DNA of 64,000 nt from Paenibacillus qinlingensis (GTDB lineage: Bacteria > Bacillota > Bacilli > Paenibacillales > NBRC-103111): assembly GCF_013204845.1 (NCBI RefSeq), contig NZ_JABMKY010000001.1, forward strand, positions 620,001 to 684,000, in the 5' to 3' direction. The notes beneath the pieces were generated by a model. That model saw only the letters and a list, made by a program, of their open reading frames with translations. It made no database searches and had not been told where the DNA came from. The position numbers and the translations under genes were made by a program. Numbering within the stretch: the stretch's first letter is position 1; each line of letters starts with the position of its first letter. Below, piece by piece: positions 55,556 through 63,182 of this stretch.

Positions 55556-56395
55556 CTATTCCTTACGAATAGGTATATAATGGCGTTCAATCCGGAAAGG
55601 CTTCTCTCGCTCCACTAGATCTGACGGATTGTATCCAAACTGATCCAACTCCAGCCCCGATACACCTAGCGACCATTTCTTAGAAAACCGTTCTGCATTC
55701 AAATAGGCGCTCGCTGAGTAATTCGTTTTGTTCGTTTGGAACGTACTTCCTCCATAGTGATGAACGTAAACGTCATTCGCTACCCACAGAATTTGACCGC
55801 TGACACGGGCTCTCAAACAGAAATCATCATCCTCATAATTCCCTGGGAAAAACCTCTCATCTAGCCCACCTATTTTGGCAATAAGATCCCTATGAAAAAG
55901 CATACAATGCCCGATCAGTTTATGTGGGAAGAAGCCTTGACCTTTATGTTGGAGTGACCAATGGCGTGCGAAAATCTCCATCTCTGCAGAAGACTTATAG
56001 GGGACATTATAAACGAGCTGTGCCCAAGCGACATTATTAGAACGAGGTCCAACGATTGCAATGTTAGGGTCTCTTTGTAGGCATCCAAGTAAACGAGACA
56101 ACCAACCTTCAGTAACAACCGTGTCATTGTTCAACAAGCAAATATATTCACCGTCAGCTTCTGCGATCCCTTGGTTGTTGCCAGCTGCAAACCCCTTATT
56201 TTCCTGATTGCATATGAGCTTGGAGGAAGGAAGTGTCTGTAAATACGCAATGGTACCATCCGAGGAGCCGTTGTCTACAAACACAAATTGAATCTTAATA
56301 CTGTCATCCTCATGACGCAAAATACTTTCTACGCATTCTTGCGTAAATTTTAATCCATTCCACGTAAGCATGACTATGGAAATAAGCGTAGACAT
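55556..56395 (-). CDS. Family 2 glycosyltransferase (rhamnosyltransferase-like)
   Basis: About 279 residues: ISIVMLTWNGLKFTQECVES, VDNGSSDGT, the metal motif LLNNDTVV and the GNYEDDDFCLRARVSG motif typical of rhamnosyl- and related O-antigen glycosyltransferases. The ATG at 56395 is seven bases after AAAGGGGG; an upstream TTG overlaps the ribosome site. It precedes the GT4 gene with a 34-base gap, so both are co-transcribed. Confidence 0.87.
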   Translation of the reverse strand: MSTLISIVMLTWNGLKFTQECVESILRHEDDSIKIQFVFVDNGSSDGTIAYLQTLPSSKLICNQENKGFAAGNNQGIAEADGEYICLLNNDTVVTEGWLSRLLGCLQRDPNIAIVGPRSNNVAWAQLVYNVPYKSSAEMEIFARHWSLQHKGQGFFPHKLIGHCMLFHRDLIAKIGGLDERFFPGNYEDDDFCLRARVSGQILWVANDVYVHHYGGSTFQTNKTNYSASAYLNAERFSKKWSLGVSGLELDQFGYNPSDLVEREKPFRIERHYIPIRKE

Positions 56396-56532
56396 CCCAT
56401 TTCCCCCTTTCAATTCGCCCCTTTATTATCTAAAATGACCATAATATAAGTATTCATTTAATTTTCATATGGTGCAGACTCGTTAGAACAACCAATTTGG
56501 CATAAATGGGCACATATCGTTTCGTCGAATTG

Positions 56533-56568
56533 CAAAAAAAATCCCCTTTCCATTATCGGAAAGAGGAC
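56533..56568 (-). terminator. Terminator after the PhyH-type dioxygenase gene
   Basis: On the minus strand TCCTCTTTCC and GGAAAGGGGA pair around a short loop and are followed by eight T. Confidence 0.85.
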
Positions 56569-56578
56569 TCACTGTACC

Positions 56579-57418
56579 CTAACATTCAGCGCCGCTCATC
56601 TCATTGGTAAAAAATCGCTTATACTCTTTCGGCGTAAGTTTAATCGCTGACTCGCCTACATAATGAAACTGTAAAGCACGACGTTTCTTAGTTGATAGAT
56701 TATAAGGAGTACCGTGCTTGAGTAACCCGTGGAATAAAATAATACCGCCAGGTAATAAAGGCACTGCGACATCCCTCTCTACTTGCACATGGGCATCACA
56801 AAGCTGCCAGTCTCTTATTGCATAATGAGGTGTCGCCCCATCGGCTTGTGAACCAGGTATGACATGCATACAACCATTATCTAACGCAGCTTCATCAAGG
56901 GCGATCCAAACGCCAACCACGGGTTTCTCAAAAGCCAAATTCCCATACGCCATATCTTGATGCCACGGCTTCTCCCCTCCACCATGCGGGGGTTTCAGCA
57001 GCGCCATATTCTGAACTAGCTTAGGTGTCTCACCGAGAATATCTTGTACCATAGACAGGATAGAAGGATGCTCAGCAATGCTCCTTAACTGCTCATCCAC
57101 TTGAACAAAATTATGCACCTTACGAATCGCCAATTCCTTCTCTTCGTCGTTCTTCAACTCACTCACCGGCTTTGTGAATTGAATCTGCGCACCTTTATCA
57201 TCTTTGAAAATAAGATCATTCAGCGCTTCGATCGAGAGTTCGACTTCTTCCTCATTTAATACATGTTCAACCGCAACGAAACCATCAATTCGATAACTAG
57301 CAAGATGCTCTTGATTCCAATTCGTAAAGCCATCTACTTTGTCCGCGATGCGCTCAAAGCGATAAAGCTTGGCTGATATTTCCTCTGGTGACTGGGATAC
57401 TTGTTCTATTTTGGCCAT
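56579..57418 (-). CDS. PhyH-family Fe(II)/2-oxoglutarate dioxygenase
   Basis: A 279-residue enzyme with the iron facial triad H153 and D155 in WHQDMAYGN and H235 in LKHGTPYN, and the 2-oxoglutarate Arg at about 247 in KKRRALQFH. The family hydroxylates small molecules (phytanoyl-CoA, ectoine, halogenation substrates); the substrate here is unknown. GGAGGGG precedes the ATG. The divergent AraC regulator 130 bases away most likely controls it. Confidence 0.85.
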   Translation of the reverse strand: MAKIEQVSQSPEEISAKLYRFERIADKVDGFTNWNQEHLASYRIDGFVAVEHVLNEEEVELSIEALNDLIFKDDKGAQIQFTKPVSELKNDEEKELAIRKVHNFVQVDEQLRSIAEHPSILSMVQDILGETPKLVQNMALLKPPHGGGEKPWHQDMAYGNLAFEKPVVGVWIALDEAALDNGCMHVIPGSQADGATPHYAIRDWQLCDAHVQVERDVAVPLLPGGIILFHGLLKHGTPYNLSTKKRRALQFHYVGESAIKLTPKEYKRFFTNEMSGAEC

Positions 57419-57548
57419 AATGGGTAACCCCTCCGTTTAAATTATTTGACTATTTATATCTTTATTATAGGAATGGAAGGTAGTAAAATAAATGCATTAA
57501 ACCACATTACTATTTGTACTATTTTACATAGAGGAGAAGTGATATTAC
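57419..57548. promoter_or_regulatory. Divergent control region of the dioxygenase and AraC regulator
   Basis: AT-rich 130 bases with a direct repeat TACTATTTG at 57508 and TACTATTTT at 57517, nine bases apart, and a partly inverted GTAGTAAAAT near 57480. Direct repeats are a usual form of AraC-family binding sites. Promoter boxes were not assigned with confidence. Confidence 0.35.
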
Positions 57549-58343
57549 ATGTCAGTTTTCTCATCCCAGGTGTTAGAACTCAATCGCTATTTCGGTAAAA
57601 CCATTTGTGAGGTGAATTGGAAGTGGAGCCGTGACCACGAGCCATTTGAAGACTTCGATTTCTGGTATGTATGGGAAGGCGAAGGTGAGGTCACCTTAAA
57701 TAGCAAGATTTACCCTGTACGATCGGGAGATTGTTTCCTCTTCAAACCTGGAGATTTATCTAGCGCGGAGCACAATCCTGAACGACCACTTACGGTAACT
57801 TACATCCACTTTACAGCCGAAGAAGATCACACGCTTATGATGTCACTGCCCTCCTTCGTTCACTTCGATCCCGCAGAATTTCACGAAACCTATCTGGATC
57901 GTTTCGTACATGTACGTCGGACAGGAGCATTTGGTCATGAGGAAGAAGCCAACGCACTGCTGAAGCTAATTCTTCTGTTATTTGAGCGTCAAGCTCCTGC
58001 CAATCAAACAATTGCTGATCCTGCCAAGCGCTCGATGAATCGAGTCATGATGGATATCGCGGCACATATACGGCAAGATCCAGGGCGTCAACATCAGATT
58101 CAAGATCTAGCTAATCAAGCTCATCTTTCGCCACGATATTTCTCTCTAAAATTCAAAGAAATTATGGGTCAAACAATTGAATCTTATCTCATTCAATCCC
58201 GAATTGAGCGTGCCACCTATCTGCTTAAGCTAGGGATGAATGTCAGTGAAGTCGCTGAAGCGCTAGGCTATCGAAGCATCTACTTCTTTAGCCGCCAATT
58301 CAAAAAAGTAACAGGAAAGAACCCCTCACAGCTTCGCTCATGA
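57549..58343 (+). CDS. AraC-family regulator with cupin sensor domain
   Basis: A 264-residue regulator. N-terminal cupin (about 20-110: WYVWEGEGEVTLNSK, GDCFLFKPGD), C-terminal AraC double HTH (about 165-264: LANQAHLSPRYFSLKFKEIM, EVAEALGYRSIYFFSRQFKK). The cupin probably binds a small ligand. Divergent from the PhyH-type enzyme and followed by an MFS transporter, so it may control uptake and oxidation of one compound. GAGGAG is twelve bases before the ATG, a rather long spacing. Confidence 0.88.
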   Translation: MSVFSSQVLELNRYFGKTICEVNWKWSRDHEPFEDFDFWYVWEGEGEVTLNSKIYPVRSGDCFLFKPGDLSSAEHNPERPLTVTYIHFTAEEDHTLMMSLPSFVHFDPAEFHETYLDRFVHVRRTGAFGHEEEANALLKLILLLFERQAPANQTIADPAKRSMNRVMMDIAAHIRQDPGRQHQIQDLANQAHLSPRYFSLKFKEIMGQTIESYLIQSRIERATYLLKLGMNVSEVAEALGYRSIYFFSRQFKKVTGKNPSQLRS

Positions 58344-58431
58344 TAAATATTTTTTGCAACTTTGGCTGAGCGTGATAAAATGTACATTCACGACAGCATC
58401 GCGCTAGTACATCAAGGAAGGTTAGGTTATC

Positions 58432-59583
58432 ATGCATTCATCCAATTTATTGCGCTCGTTTAACTTTTTGTATTTTGCATTACTTGCCCTCTTCGTCTCT
58501 TTTCTTCCCGTCTATTTGGACGCGCAGGGACTTTCTACATCTCGAATTGGTCTCATCATCGGGACTGGTGGTTTTATCGCCATCTTTTCGCAGCCATTAT
58601 GGGGCATGATCAGCGATCGAACAAAAACGATCAAGAAGATCATGTTACTTCTCCTCTTCTGTTCCACCATTATCGGGTACTTGCTTTACGATTCCAAGAG
58701 CTTTATCGTACTGCTTCTATTTACGATGTTGCTTTATTTTTTCTTAATGCCGCTGGATCCATTGACAGAAAGCCTTAACTTCCAGACCGCGGAACGCCTG
58801 GGTACGAGCTATGGTTCCATTCGTACATTCGGTGCTGTCGGCTACGCGGTGATGTCGTTAATTGTTGGCTATGCGGCGCAGTATTTCGGCATTCATAGCT
58901 TGGCCTACCTTTTTGGCGGCATTGGCATATTGAGCTTGGTCATATGCTTGGCGTTGCCTGATGCACCTGTGACTGGGAAACCGATCTCACTGCGCAGTCT
59001 GCGAAATTTTCTAAGCAATAAAGAAACCATTTGGTTCATGGTCTTAATCTTCATTTGCGCAGTCCCACAGCGGATTAATGATACGTTTCTAGGAGTCTAT
59101 ATCCGTGAGTTAGGAGGCAGTAACCATCTGGTTGGCATAGCCTTCTTCTTAGCAGCTGGGAGCGAAATCCTAGTATTTGCCTTAAGCTTCTGGTGGCTGC
59201 GAAAAGGCAGAGAATTAGCCCTAATTTCATTCGCTGCCTTCTTCTATTTCTTGCGATTCTTTGTCAGCGCTTGGATAACGGATCCACATGTGCTTGTTGC
59301 GATTCAGCTTCTCCAAACGTTTACATTCCCTATCTTTTACTCCGCTGCGATTCAGTATTTGTATCAGATCGTTCCTGAAGAGTGGCGTGCAACTGGACAG
59401 ACGGTGCTAGCTATCATCTTCTTCGGAGTCTCAGGTATCGTCGCTTCTTATCTAGGTGGATGGTTCTATCAGTCCTTTGGTGTACACACGTTATTTATCT
59501 GGGTGTCGGTCATGTCTTTTTCTGGATTCTTGTTAAGTCTGGTGCTGCGTGCGGTCTATCGTAAACAGAAGCTGGCAACCTAA
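58432..59583 (+). CDS. MFS transporter, LacY/MFS_1-like
   Basis: A 383-residue protein with about twelve membrane helices in two halves, the loop motif SDRTKTIKK between helices 2 and 3 and a Gly-rich helix 5. N-terminal sequence FNFLYFALLALFVSFLPVYLDAQGLS is typical of the oligosaccharide/nucleoside-proton symporter related MFS_1_like group. The substrate is unknown. AAGGAAGG lies ten bases before the ATG. Probably in one transcript with the AraC gene. Confidence 0.85.
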   Translation: MHSSNLLRSFNFLYFALLALFVSFLPVYLDAQGLSTSRIGLIIGTGGFIAIFSQPLWGMISDRTKTIKKIMLLLLFCSTIIGYLLYDSKSFIVLLLFTMLLYFFLMPLDPLTESLNFQTAERLGTSYGSIRTFGAVGYAVMSLIVGYAAQYFGIHSLAYLFGGIGILSLVICLALPDAPVTGKPISLRSLRNFLSNKETIWFMVLIFICAVPQRINDTFLGVYIRELGGSNHLVGIAFFLAAGSEILVFALSFWWLRKGRELALISFAAFFYFLRFFVSAWITDPHVLVAIQLLQTFTFPIFYSAAIQYLYQIVPEEWRATGQTVLAIIFFGVSGIVASYLGGWFYQSFGVHTLFIWVSVMSFSGFLLSLVLRAVYRKQKLAT

Positions 59584-59630
59584 GCTTTTTCTGCTAAAAT
59601 GATAGGATAGAGATGAAACGGGGGCACATC

Positions 59631-60413
59631 ATGGATTACATTATATTAGACATTGAATTTAACGGCCGCAAGTTTGCTAGTGATTTACCTATGGAAGTGA
59701 TCGAGATCGGCGCAGTTCGCCTAGATGCTACACTTAAGCAAGTAGATGAATTTTCAGCGTTAATTAAACCTGTATACTTCTCCAAATTAAATGCTTTTAT
59801 TAAGAAAAAAACGGGGATTCCCCAAGAAGATATTGATGAAGCGGCTGGTTTCCGCAAAGTGATTGCCGACTTCTTGGCTTGGCTCGGACGGAGTGATGAA
59901 TTGTTGCTCGTCACTTGGGGTGGAGAAGATCTCAAGCGAATTGTATTTGATACGCGAATGCACAAATTAGATGATGCGTATTGGATGGCAGCTCACTATT
60001 TCGACTTATTGAAAGGGTTCACCCGCTTCAAAAAAGTAACCAACGACGTCAGCGTCGAAGCGGCGCTTATTGATTTGAACATCGTCGCTGAGGGCACAGC
60101 TCACAGAGCGTTGGACGATGCGAAGATGACAGCGGAGGTATTCCGCTCCATCTTCACCGAACTGGACTTTGATCGCAAGCAGCTCTACGTGGACATGTAT
60201 ACGAATGCCAAGGAACGCAGGCTGATCAAAACAGCCGTGAAAACCATAACGACACAGAAGGTTGTGCCGACCTGGGAGCTATTCGTAGAGAAATATTTCG
60301 CGGACAAAATAGAAGCAGCCGACGCTAAAAAAATCGCGGAAATGCAGACACTATTCGCCGCGGAGGTGGCGAAGCCCCCAACGAAAACCGCGGGTGGTGC
60401 AGCTACACAGTAG
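59631..60413 (+). CDS. DEDDh-type 3-prime to 5-prime exonuclease (KapD-like)
   Basis: About 260 residues. Exo I motif ILDIEFNGRKF (D7, E9), ExoII region near EDLKRIVFD, and Exo III HRALDDAKMTAEVF with catalytic His and Asp. B. subtilis KapD, an inhibitor of the sporulation pathway via KinA, is a relative; identity with KapD itself is not certain. The ATG at 59631 is supported by GGGGG; an ATG six codons upstream overlaps the ribosome site. A 60-residue helical tail follows the nuclease domain. Confidence 0.82.
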   Translation: MDYIILDIEFNGRKFASDLPMEVIEIGAVRLDATLKQVDEFSALIKPVYFSKLNAFIKKKTGIPQEDIDEAAGFRKVIADFLAWLGRSDELLLVTWGGEDLKRIVFDTRMHKLDDAYWMAAHYFDLLKGFTRFKKVTNDVSVEAALIDLNIVAEGTAHRALDDAKMTAEVFRSIFTELDFDRKQLYVDMYTNAKERRLIKTAVKTITTQKVVPTWELFVEKYFADKIEAADAKKIAEMQTLFAAEVAKPPTKTAGGAATQ

Positions 60414-60447
60414 TGGCTGCGTTGTCCTAACATGTTCTCCCTGCTGG

Positions 60448-60627
60448 GAGGGAACGATGGTTCACTATTTATGTGTAACCTGGTGAAAATCGTCGACAAA
60501 GGGAACTACAGTGCCTTATTTCTCCGAAAAGCACTTCAAATTCCAATATTTAGTCATTTAGTGCATCTACGTTCCCCTTGGAGCACCTTTCGACCGATTT
60601 CCATCAAATAGCACACCTACGTTCCTC
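60448..60627. repeat. Single diverged copy of the palindromic repeat
   Basis: Two forward cores (GGGAACGATGGTTCACTATT at about 60450, GGGAACTACAGTGCCTTATT at 60501) are followed by two reverse cores (about 60557-60578 with GCATCTACGTTCCCC, and 60605-60627 with CACACCTACGTTCCTC). Order and orientation equal one unit of the array at 36574, although the sequence between cores differs. No coding frame. Confidence 0.8.
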
Positions 60628-60663
60628 TTCATCGGTTCATTGTCTGGCATCATCAGTGGATGC

Positions 60664-60706
60664 CACAAAAAAGGAGCTAAGCGCATAAAGCCGCTTAGCT
60701 CCTTTT
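60664..60706 (-). terminator. Terminator after the IDEAL-domain gene
   Basis: AAGGAGCTAAGCG and CGCTTAGCTCCTT are perfectly complementary around an eight-base loop; TTTTTTG follows on the minus strand. Confidence 0.88.
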
Positions 60707-60820
60707 CATCGTGAGCCTTCATATCTCCAACCACACGCTCCCATAACGAAAAAGCCAACCGAACCGATTCACTTTGCTCTGCAAGTTATCGATTAGATTG
60801 ACTTTCTATCATTTCAACCA

Positions 60821-61195
60821 TTACAGTTGATCCACACCCAGACGGTTCGCATAAAAACCGGAAATCACTTTGTCATTGGTCGTCTTGGATCCATTAGACT
60901 GTAAGGAAAGTAAAGTATCGGTTAGCTCCATAAACCACATCTCATCCTTGATGCCAAGGGCAACGTCGATCATACTGCGCACGCCATCTTCTGAATCAAG
61001 TCCGCTTATTGGCAGTGCCTTCACACTGGAGAGTTTCACTTCAATTTGATGACCAATAATTTCATCTTGATCCGAAGCAATGACATGAACGAAGGCGATA
61101 CCATGCTGCCAAGCGATCGCTCCCACATATCCATGAACCATTTCATCTTCACTTGTTGTTGCGACTACCCAATCACCAATTGCAACATTCAACAT
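60821..61195 (-). CDS. IDEAL-domain protein
   Basis: A 124-residue protein. The first half (MLNVAIGDWVVATTSEDEMV, HGYVGAIAWQHG) looks like a small beta-barrel. Residues 75-105 (VRSMIDVALGIKDEMWFMEL) match the IDEAL domain, a short helical motif found in Bacillota proteins such as ComK-linked and phage proteins, of unknown role. The ATG at 61195 lies eight bases after AGGTGG; a GTG six codons upstream is also in frame. A consensus promoter inside a perfect palindrome lies directly upstream, so it is probably strongly but specifically regulated. Confidence 0.65.
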   Translation of the reverse strand: MLNVAIGDWVVATTSEDEMVHGYVGAIAWQHGIAFVHVIASDQDEIIGHQIEVKLSSVKALPISGLDSEDGVRSMIDVALGIKDEMWFMELTDTLLSLQSNGSKTTNDKVISGFYANRLGVDQL

Positions 61196-61225
61196 ACGCC
61201 TCGCCACCTTCACTCGAATTGTTAC

Positions 61226-61265
61226 TGCATACTGTAATTATAATGATTACAGTATGCAATGTCAA
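61226..61265 (-). promoter_or_regulatory. Consensus sigma-A promoter overlapped by a perfect palindrome
   Basis: On the minus strand TTGACA (61265-61260), 17 bases, TATAAT (61242-61237): both boxes are consensus. TGCATACTGTAAT at 61226-61238 is exactly inverted at 61246-61258 with a seven-base centre, covering the -10 box and spacer. A repressor dimer bound here would block RNA polymerase. Half sites ACTGTAAT/ATTACAGT were not assigned to a known regulator. Confidence 0.8.
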
Positions 61266-61282
61266 GTGAAGGTTAAATAAGC

Positions 61283-61315
61283 TAGAGGCATCCACAAATT
61301 ATGGATACCTCCTCT
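61283..61315 (-). terminator. Weak hairpin after the fourth ABC permease gene
   Basis: AGAGGCATCC and GGATACCTC pair with one mismatch around ACAAATTAT. On the minus strand only a short T-rich stretch follows, so termination may be partial. Confidence 0.55.
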
Positions 61316-61324
61316 ATTTGCAAC

Positions 61325-62167
61325 TTATTTCAAGCCTGTTGTTGCAATCCCATCAATAAATTTCTTCTGCGCGAAGAAGAATACGAGTAAGAGTGGAACG
61401 GTAGCCATCACAGATGCTGCCATTAACAGGTGCCAATCCGTACCTGCTGTATCGGTGAATAACTTCAAAGCAATCGGTAGTGTAAACAACTTCGAAGAGC
61501 TGATGTAAATTAACGGATCAAGGAAATCCTCCCAGCTGTGTAAGAAGGTGAAAATCGATAAAGTCGCGAATGCTGGTGTTGCCATTGGCACCATGATGCG
61601 CCAGAATGTCTGCCAAGGCGTACTGCCATCCATTTCAGCTGCTTCATCCAAGTCCTTAGGAATCGTTATGAAAAATTGTCGAAGCAAGAACACTCCGAAG
61701 ATGCCGCCTGCCCCTAGCATAGGTGGGATGATTAGCGGGAAGTGATTATTCACGAGCCCTAACTTAGAGAACCAGATAAAGTTCGGAATAATCGTAACCT
61801 CATTTGGGATCATCATCCCGCTTAGAAGAATAAGGAAGAAAACATTTTTGTATGGAAAATTAATCTTAGCAAAAGCAAAACCAGCTAACGCTCCAAAAAT
61901 GCACGTTCCTACCGTTACCACAACCGCGATGTACACACTATTCGAATAATGCGTTATAAATAAGGACTGTACCTTAAACACTTGCGAATAATTGGACCAT
62001 ACAATCGGACTCGGAATCCATTGGGGAGGAAACGAAAATATTTTCGTTTGATCTTTAAGTGATGTAGTCACCATCCAGACAAACGGCATCAAAATGATGG
62101 CAGAGACAATCGTTAGAAACAAATACGATAAGGTATTACCAAGCATTCGGATGGATTTATTGCTCAT
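61325..62167 (-). CDS. Carbohydrate ABC transporter permease, MalG type (fourth importer)
   Basis: A 280-residue permease with six helices and EAA loop (LDEAAEMDGSTPWQTFWRIMVP). Its ATG, seven bases after AAAGGTGG, lies inside the end of the MalF-type gene (11-base overlap). It is the last gene of an importer whose binding protein is cut by the window edge. Neither kinase nor regulator of this system is visible. Confidence 0.9.
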   Translation of the reverse strand: MSNKSIRMLGNTLSYLFLTIVSAIILMPFVWMVTTSLKDQTKIFSFPPQWIPSPIVWSNYSQVFKVQSLFITHYSNSVYIAVVVTVGTCIFGALAGFAFAKINFPYKNVFFLILLSGMMIPNEVTIIPNFIWFSKLGLVNNHFPLIIPPMLGAGGIFGVFLLRQFFITIPKDLDEAAEMDGSTPWQTFWRIMVPMATPAFATLSIFTFLHSWEDFLDPLIYISSSKLFTLPIALKLFTDTAGTDWHLLMAASVMATVPLLLVFFFAQKKFIDGIATTGLK

Positions 62168-63110
62168 GATGCACCCACCTTTTTCTGAAGTTCCACTGCA
62201 CCATGGTAAGTACGAGTACTAAGAAGAAGAGGATAAACGCAACAGCAGATGCGTAGCCAAATTCATATGTTTTAAAGGCTAACTTATAGATGTAGTACAC
62301 GAGCACACTTGTACTATTCCCAGGACCGCCATCGGTCATAACACTGATCTGCGAGAACACTTTCAGTGAACCAATCAGGGTAATGATTAATGTTAGGAAT
62401 AGCGATGGCGAAATCATCGGTAATGTAATTCTCGTGAACTGCTTCCATTTCGATGCACCATCAATCGTAGCAGCTTCATAGTACATTTTCGGTACATCCT
62501 GCAAGGCCGCGAGGAAGATAACCATGTTCATGCCCACTTTTTTCAACACACTGACGAGAATAACAACTGGCATCACGAGTGTCGTATTGTACATCCAAGC
62601 AGGGCCCGTAATGCCGAAGAAATGCAGTATCTGATTTACCAATCCAGCATCTGTAGCGAATACATATTTCCACACGATAGCCCAAACAATAATAGATGTG
62701 ACGACAGGTGTGAAGATAGCAGTTCGGAAGATGCCAACACCGGGAAGTTTCGTCGATAATAGTAAAGCAAGTCCTAATGCTAACATGAGATTAAGCGGAA
62801 TTAGTCCTGCGGAGAAATACAAGGTATGGCCCACGGACGACCAGAACAGTTCATCATCCGTTAATACTTTCACGTAGTTATCAACTCCAACAAATTTCGT
62901 TGCATGCAGGAGCGAATAACTGGTGAAACTAAGTCCAAAGGCACTAATGATCGGTCCAGCCATAAAAATCAAGAACCCGAGCATCATCGGTGCAATAAAT
63001 AGATAGCCATATATCGCATTTCTGCGTTTAATTCGACTGAAGTCGTTTCGTTTTTTCGTAACTACTGTTGCTGCTGGCACCTCAGCGGGTGCTGCTCTAT
63101 ACGTATCCAT
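62157..63110 (-). CDS. Sugar ABC transporter permease, MalF type (fourth importer)
   Basis: About 317 residues from the ATG at 63110. A 35-residue cytoplasmic start rich in Ala and charged residues precedes six helices and the EAA loop (YEAATIDGASKWKQFTRITLP). AAAGGAG lies about twelve bases before the ATG, a long spacing, so the exact start is uncertain. The frame is open 18 codons further upstream. Confidence 0.87.
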   Translation of the reverse strand: MDTYRAAPAEVPAATVVTKKRNDFSRIKRRNAIYGYLFIAPMMLGFLIFMAGPIISAFGLSFTSYSLLHATKFVGVDNYVKVLTDDELFWSSVGHTLYFSAGLIPLNLMLALGLALLLSTKLPGVGIFRTAIFTPVVTSIIVWAIVWKYVFATDAGLVNQILHFFGITGPAWMYNTTLVMPVVILVSVLKKVGMNMVIFLAALQDVPKMYYEAATIDGASKWKQFTRITLPMISPSLFLTLIITLIGSLKVFSQISVMTDGGPGNSTSVLVYYIYKLAFKTYEFGYASAVAFILFFLVLVLTMVQWNFRKRWVHHEQ

Positions 63111-63182
63111 GGTGTTTGCTACACTCCTTTGTGAGACAATGGCCAAGCAGATCAGCTTGGCCACAGTTCTAGTCCAATTCGA

